Source: Methylococcus capsulatus
Lineage (GTDB): Bacteria > Pseudomonadota > Gammaproteobacteria > Methylococcales > Methylococcaceae
Length of the DNA stretch: 64,000 nucleotides
NCBI RefSeq assembly: GCF_036864975.1
Contig: NZ_CP104311.1
Location: 2,545,513 to 2,609,512, forward strand
Direction of reading: 5' to 3'
The translations under genes and the position numbers were made by a program. The notes beneath the pieces are model-generated. The model did not search any database. It worked only from the letters and a program-made list of their open reading frames with translations, and was not told where the DNA came from. This document shows positions 59,602-64,000 of the stretch, in pieces; position 1 is the stretch's first letter, and each line of letters opens with the position of its first letter.

Positions 59602-61317
59602 ATGAGCGCCGAACAAGTCTCAAAACACGGATTGATCGTCAAGCGCATCCTTGGCAGTGTACGGGATTTCGCCGGCTCGGAGGTGGGCTGGAAGGCCAAG
59701 ATCCTATTTGTTTCACTTCTTTCGTTGATGCTGGCGATCAACGGTCTGAACGTGCTGAACAGCTACGTGGGCCGGGATTTCATGACCGCGATCGAGAATC
59801 GCTACATGGGCGGCTTCGTCTGGTATGCGGTGATCTATCTCGGGGTATTCGCTGCCACCACCGTCGCTGCGGTGATCTACCGGTTTTGTGAGGAACGGCT
59901 GGGTCTGTTGTGGCGGGAATGGCTGACTCGAAGATTGCTGAATGCTTATTTGGACGAGCGCGTTTATTACCGTCTCGACGAGAGCCAGGAGGTCGCCAAT
60001 CCCGACCAGCGTATCGCCGAAGACGTGAAGGCGTTCACCGTCACCACGCTTTCTTTTACCTTGATGCTTCTCAACAGTACGTTCACTGTGCTGGCTTTTT
60101 CCGGCGTGATGTGGAGCATCAGTCCGCTGCTGTTCGGGGTCGCGGTCGCCTACGCCGTGGCCGGCTCCTACTTCACGGTTCGGCTGGGGCGGCCCCTCGT
60201 CCAACTCAATTATGATCAGCTCGACCGCGAAGCGGATTTTCGCGCAGGTCTCCTTCATGTCCGCGAAAATGCCGAATCCATCGCCCTGCTGCATCGGGAA
60301 CGGCGGATTCAGTCCCGCCTGCTGCGTCAGCTCGAAGCCCTCACCGCCAATTTCCGGAGGCTGATCGCGGTCAATCGCAATCTCGGGTTTTTCACGACCT
60401 GGTACAACTATTTGATCCCGGTCATACCAGCACTGGTGGTGGCACCCTTGTTCATCGAGGGTAAGGTCGAGTTCGGGGTGATCACCCAGTCGACGATGGC
60501 ATTCACCTATCTGCTCGGTGCATTCTCGCTGATCGTGACTCAGTTTCAATCCATTTCGGCATACACTGCGGTCATAGCCCGCCTTCGCGGTCTGATTCAG
60601 GCCGTGGAGAAGGTGCGCTCGGAAACCACTTCTCCCATCGAAGTCTGCGAGATGTGTGATCGGATCGCTTATGAGAAACTGACCCTGTACTCGCCACGGG
60701 ACGGCCGGGTGCTGATCGACCAACTCTCCGTGGAGATTCCCGCGGGCGGCCGCCTGCTGATCCGGGGCGAGAATCAGACTGCGAAGGTGGCTTTGTTCAG
60801 AGCGACGGCCGATCTTTGGAACGCGGGAACCGGAAAGATCATTCGTCCCGGTCTGGAGGATACCCTGTTTCTGCCGGAACGGCCGTATCTGCCTCCGGGG
60901 ACTTTGCGTGAATCCTTGCTGCGCACGGGCGGTGAGGATCAGATTCCTGACGAGCGGATCATAGCGACTCTGCGGTCTTTGAACATCGATTCCATCCTGA
61001 TCCGGGTCGGCGGGCTGGATACGGAAGCCGATTGGGATGACGTCCTGTCCTTGGGGGAGCAGCAGCTTCTGGCGTTCACGCATCTCCTGCTTTTGGAACC
61101 TCGTTTCGTGTTCCTGGACCGGCCGGGAACCGCCCTCGATGCCGAGCAACTGAACCGGGTGTTGCAAATGCTGCATGACCATTCGATCGCTTACATCACA
61201 CTTGGCAACAGTCACGACAATCTGTCGTTCTACGACGCCGTGCTGGACTTGGAACCGGAGGGCCGTTGGTCATGGAAAGAAGTTCGGGATGGAGTAGTCG
61301 TCGAGTCGCCAGGTTGA
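59602..61317 (+). CDS. SbmA/BacA-type ABC transporter-like protein with degenerate ATPase
   Basis: This protein has 571 residues. The N-terminal half (residues about 30-340) is an ABC_membrane_2 type domain with about six membrane segments. The C-terminal domain has the ABC fold, but key residues are changed: Walker A reads GENQTAKV (389-396) instead of GxxGxGK[ST]; Walker B FVFLDRPGTALD has Arg507 where the catalytic Glu should be; the signature LSLGEQQ is kept; the H-loop region reads TLGNSHDN without the expected His. So ATP hydrolysis in the usual way is doubtful. ATG 59602 is used; a longer upstream frame looks non-coding. It lies 182 bases after hypE. Confidence 0.85.
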   Translation: MSAEQVSKHGLIVKRILGSVRDFAGSEVGWKAKILFVSLLSLMLAINGLNVLNSYVGRDFMTAIENRYMGGFVWYAVIYLGVFAATTVAAVIYRFCEERLGLLWREWLTRRLLNAYLDERVYYRLDESQEVANPDQRIAEDVKAFTVTTLSFTLMLLNSTFTVLAFSGVMWSISPLLFGVAVAYAVAGSYFTVRLGRPLVQLNYDQLDREADFRAGLLHVRENAESIALLHRERRIQSRLLRQLEALTANFRRLIAVNRNLGFFTTWYNYLIPVIPALVVAPLFIEGKVEFGVITQSTMAFTYLLGAFSLIVTQFQSISAYTAVIARLRGLIQAVEKVRSETTSPIEVCEMCDRIAYEKLTLYSPRDGRVLIDQLSVEIPAGGRLLIRGENQTAKVALFRATADLWNAGTGKIIRPGLEDTLFLPERPYLPPGTLRESLLRTGGEDQIPDERIIATLRSLNIDSILIRVGGLDTEADWDDVLSLGEQQLLAFTHLLLLEPRFVFLDRPGTALDAEQLNRVLQMLHDHSIAYITLGNSHDNLSFYDAVLDLEPEGRWSWKEVRDGVVVESPG

Positions 61318-61456
61318 TGCGGGTCAAGGGCGATCCCAGTCCCTTGGACAGAGGCAGCATGCCTAGCGCCGAGCCGTAATGCCACATGCCGTCTCCTCTT
61401 GCCCCGTGGGGGTTGCGTTCCGCCGTAGCCCATTGGCTTTGTCTTAGGGGTTCGAC

Positions 61457-63547
61457 ATGCGACTCCGGCTGACGGTGCGCGCGCGGCTTTTGCTCGCCTG
61501 CTTTCTTCCCTTTGCTTTGGCCATGGTCTCGATGCTGGGCTTCGTCATTTGGAACTATTACCGGGATCTGGTGCGGGAATCGGAGTTGAGGCTCCGCGCC
61601 GAGGTCAACGAGGCCGGGTTGAGGATAGATCTCGCCAATGTCACCGCCTCGACCGTCCCGAAGACCATGGCGCTGGCGCAAGAAGCGGGGTTGTTCGGCA
61701 ACCGACCGGTCTCCTTGGAATTCGCCCGCAGGATCCTGGAAGCCTTTCCGGAGTTTACTGGCGCTTATTTCGGTTATGAGCCCGACGGCGACGGCCATGA
61801 CCGTTCCGCTGCCGAGACCGATGGGGTTCCGCGGGATGCGGTGAGCCGGGAAGGACGGTTTCTACCCTACTGGTTTCGCGACCGCGAAGACCCCTTGCGA
61901 ATCCGGCTGTCGCCGTTGGTAAACACCGAGTCGAGTTACTATTACCGCGGTGTCAAGAATAGGCAAGAAGGAAAAACCGAGGAGGAGGGTGTCAGTCTGC
62001 CCGGTGGAATCAGCCGGCTTTACCGGCATTCCGTAAACGGGACGCCAGGCCAGTCCTTCACGATGGTGACCGAACCTTATGAGTACGAAGGAAAATACAT
62101 GGTGGAGCACGTGGTTCCCTTGCTGCGGGATGGGCGGTTCCTGGGAATCGCGGGGGTGGACACGGCGCTCAACGACATCGACGACACCCTTCGGAGAATA
62201 CATCGCCACGAATCCGGCGGTTTTTTCCTTTTGAGCCAGCGAGGGCGTGTCATCGCCTCGACGGTCGATCCATCCATGCGGGCCCGCCGTATCGAAGATA
62301 CCCCCTGGTTGCCAGCATTGGAGCTGGCATATCTCGATACGGGCAAAGGGACTTTCCAGCTGGCGCCGGATCCCCGCGACGGCACCGCAACTTATGTCGT
62401 CTCGACGCGACTGGCGACTGGCGACTGGACGCTGGTTCTGGCGGCCAGTCGCGCTGAAATCCTGGCTGGCCTAAGCGATGTGGTCAAGGGGGCGGCGGGC
62501 GTGTCCGTGGTGGTGCTCGCTTCGGTTCTGGGCATGGCTCTCCTGGCCTTGCGGGCGGTGAGCCGGCGTATCGAGGACGCTGCGGGTGCCGCGGCGCGGG
62601 TGGCGGCTGGCGATCTGGGGTCACGACTGGACATTGCCGGGCCGGATGAAATCGGTGACCTGCTGCGGGCCATGGATGCCATGCGGCAGGCTTTGGCCGA
62701 TTTGATCGGGCGGGTGAAGCGGTCCAGCGATCAATTGGTGGCTGTTGGCGATGAAATCACCGTGGCCGCCCAGCATGAAGAAAGCCTGGCGCACGAGTTC
62801 GGCGCTCTGACACAGCAGATCGCCGCGTCGGTCCGTGAGATTTCGACCACTGGCGACGAGATGGTCCGCAACGTCGCGGATGTCGCCGGTGCGGTGGCCG
62901 CGACCGCGGAAGTCGCTTCGGCCGGGAGGGCATGCCTGGGGGAAACGGAGGCGGCGATGCGCCGTATGAACGAGGGGATGTCATCCGTGGTAGAGCGTTT
63001 CACCGCCATCGGAGAACAGGCGAAGGGCATCAACAGGATCATGAATGCCATGACGGATATCGCCGTGCAAACCAATCTGCTCTCGTTGAATGCCTCGATC
63101 GAGGCCGAAAAAGCAGGGAAGCAGGGAGCGGGGTTCGCTGTCGTCGCTGGCGAGATTAGGCGGCTGGCCGATCAGAGCGCCGTCGCGGCGCTGGATGTGG
63201 AGACGATGGTGCGCGACATGCAGCAGGTGGTTGCAGGCGGTGTCCAGGTTCTGGAGTCTTTCCAGGAGGACATGAGGACGGCCGGTCTGTCAAATGTGCG
63301 GAGACTGGCGGACCATTTCACTACCGTCCTGGAGCGGATCGACCATCTGGTGCCCGGTTTCGGCCGGGTCTATGAAGGAATGCGAGCGCAGGCAGAGGGT
63401 GCTCGCCAGATCAATGAGGCGATGGTTGCGTGGAACGATGAAGCCCAGGGGGTGGCGGAGTCGGCCGAGCACTTGAACTCAATGGTGGTCAGACTCCACA
63501 CTGCAGTGCAGGAGCTGCAGACCGAAATCGGCAGGTTCAGGCTGTAA
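61457..63547 (+). CDS. Methyl-accepting chemotaxis protein with periplasmic Cache-like sensor
   Basis: This chemoreceptor has 696 residues. A membrane helix (about 10-32) is followed by a periplasmic ligand domain (about 35-335) of double-Cache style with a WTLVLAASRAEIL ending, a second helix (about 340-367), a HAMP domain (RRIEDAAGAAARVAAGDLGSRLD) and a signalling domain with the hairpin DIAVQTNLLSLNASIEAEKAGKQGAGFAVVAGEIRRLADQSA. No C-terminal CheR-tether pentapeptide is seen. A partial sensor gene follows 58 bases on, so the two may work together. Confidence 0.94.
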   Translation: MRLRLTVRARLLLACFLPFALAMVSMLGFVIWNYYRDLVRESELRLRAEVNEAGLRIDLANVTASTVPKTMALAQEAGLFGNRPVSLEFARRILEAFPEFTGAYFGYEPDGDGHDRSAAETDGVPRDAVSREGRFLPYWFRDREDPLRIRLSPLVNTESSYYYRGVKNRQEGKTEEEGVSLPGGISRLYRHSVNGTPGQSFTMVTEPYEYEGKYMVEHVVPLLRDGRFLGIAGVDTALNDIDDTLRRIHRHESGGFFLLSQRGRVIASTVDPSMRARRIEDTPWLPALELAYLDTGKGTFQLAPDPRDGTATYVVSTRLATGDWTLVLAASRAEILAGLSDVVKGAAGVSVVVLASVLGMALLALRAVSRRIEDAAGAAARVAAGDLGSRLDIAGPDEIGDLLRAMDAMRQALADLIGRVKRSSDQLVAVGDEITVAAQHEESLAHEFGALTQQIAASVREISTTGDEMVRNVADVAGAVAATAEVASAGRACLGETEAAMRRMNEGMSSVVERFTAIGEQAKGINRIMNAMTDIAVQTNLLSLNASIEAEKAGKQGAGFAVVAGEIRRLADQSAVAALDVETMVRDMQQVVAGGVQVLESFQEDMRTAGLSNVRRLADHFTTVLERIDHLVPGFGRVYEGMRAQAEGARQINEAMVAWNDEAQGVAESAEHLNSMVVRLHTAVQELQTEIGRFRL

Positions 63548-63605
63548 CCCACTTTCGCGAGGCGTGGCCGCGCCCTGTGTTGTCGTGTTCTTTCCTGAGG
63601 TATCC

Positions 63606-64000
63606 ATGAGTAACGAGGCAAAGGGGGCAGCACCTCGCGCTAAGCGGTTGGCGGTGTTGCAGCCGTTCCGGCGCTTCCTCCCATGGTCGGTCATCGTCGC
63701 GCTGGCGCTATTCACTACCCTCCTTGGAGGGTTACAGTTCTGTCTATCCTATGTACAGCAGTCGCGCCTGCACGCCAGTGAAACCCTGGCAGCAGTGGTT
63801 CAGGCGAAGTTTCAGCATGTTGCGCACTGGCGCGCCGAGCGGTTGGCCGATGCCGAGCAAGTGGCCGGGAATGCGCCATTCCTCGCGGCCGCCGCCGCCT
63901 GGTTGGCTGCGGACAAGGAGGAGACGGCCTCGACTCAGCTTGTGCTATCCCGAATGGAGTCATTCCTGGCCATGGGCTCCTACCGAAATGTTCTGCTGCT
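63606..64000 (+). CDS. Membrane sensor protein, N-terminal part (cut by window edge)
   Basis: The frame starts ATG 63606, with GAGG about 8 bases before it, and is open for 131 codons to the right edge. The visible part has a basic N-terminus, one membrane segment (WSVIVALALFTTLLGGLQFCL) and the start of a helical periplasmic domain (SRLHASETLAAVVQAKFQHV). This is the layout of a sensor kinase, a diguanylate cyclase or a chemoreceptor, but the output domain is out of view. Confidence 0.75.
   Translation, partial: MSNEAKGAAPRAKRLAVLQPFRRFLPWSVIVALALFTTLLGGLQFCLSYVQQSRLHASETLAAVVQAKFQHVAHWRAERLADAEQVAGNAPFLAAAAAWLAADKEETASTQLVLSRMESFLAMGSYRNVLL

Overview
The window is a dense, GC-rich (roughly 60-65%) bacterial chromosome segment of gammaproteobacterial character: nuoC and nuoD are fused, bacterioferritin is followed by bfd, the order secA-argJ-nudix is present, and the flavodoxin is of the long NifF type. 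It looks like a Methylococcus-type methanotroph to me, but that is an impression from gene content and style, not a search result. No phage, IS element, CRISPR array or rRNA was found.

Layout. Positions 1-10453 (minus) hold a complex I operon, nuoA-B-CD-E-F-G-H-I-J-K-L, cut by the left edge inside nuoL. Positions 10628-16687 (minus) hold a tripartite RND efflux system in the order outer-membrane factor, adaptor, pump. Positions 16918-22415 hold a zinc-ribbon membrane protein, rodZ, a HELCH/CxxCxxCC fusion protein, a small membrane protein, a YheS-type ABC-F ATPase and a YcxB-like protein. Positions 22589-23404 hold an iron pair, bfr and bfd, the latter with a good Fur-box candidate. Positions 23738-30865 hold a coiled-coil membrane protein, peptide deformylase, a nitroreductase, a BBP2-type porin, nhaD, a NifF-like flavodoxin and ratA. 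Positions 30881-37899 are housekeeping: ftsK, trxB, a lipoprotein, mutL and miaA. Positions 38121-41511 hold mepA, two linked coiled-coil genes of unknown function and a divergent 45-residue membrane protein.

Positions 42061-48781 are the most interesting functional unit. A STAS anti-sigma antagonist, an RsbW-type kinase, a short NAD-dependent glutamate dehydrogenase and an RsbU-type multi-PAS phosphatase lie in one tight operon. The last PAS domain of the phosphatase is a LOV-like domain without the photoactive cysteine. Positions 48824-57860 hold pgsA, uvrC, secA-argJ-nudix/thiE and glnA with an NtrC-like site. Then come a tRNA-Gly/tRNA-Cys pair with a consensus promoter, hypE, an SbmA-type ABC protein with a degenerate ATPase, a chemoreceptor, and the start of a membrane sensor cut by the right edge.

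The strongest anomalies are a 3 x 72 bp hairpin-rich tandem repeat translated in frame inside the N-terminus of nuoG; the partner-switch operon enclosing glutamate dehydrogenase; the cysteine-less LOV domain; the ABC protein that has lost Walker A, the catalytic Glu and the H-loop His; and a bacterioferritin with Gln at the haem-ligand Met52 position.
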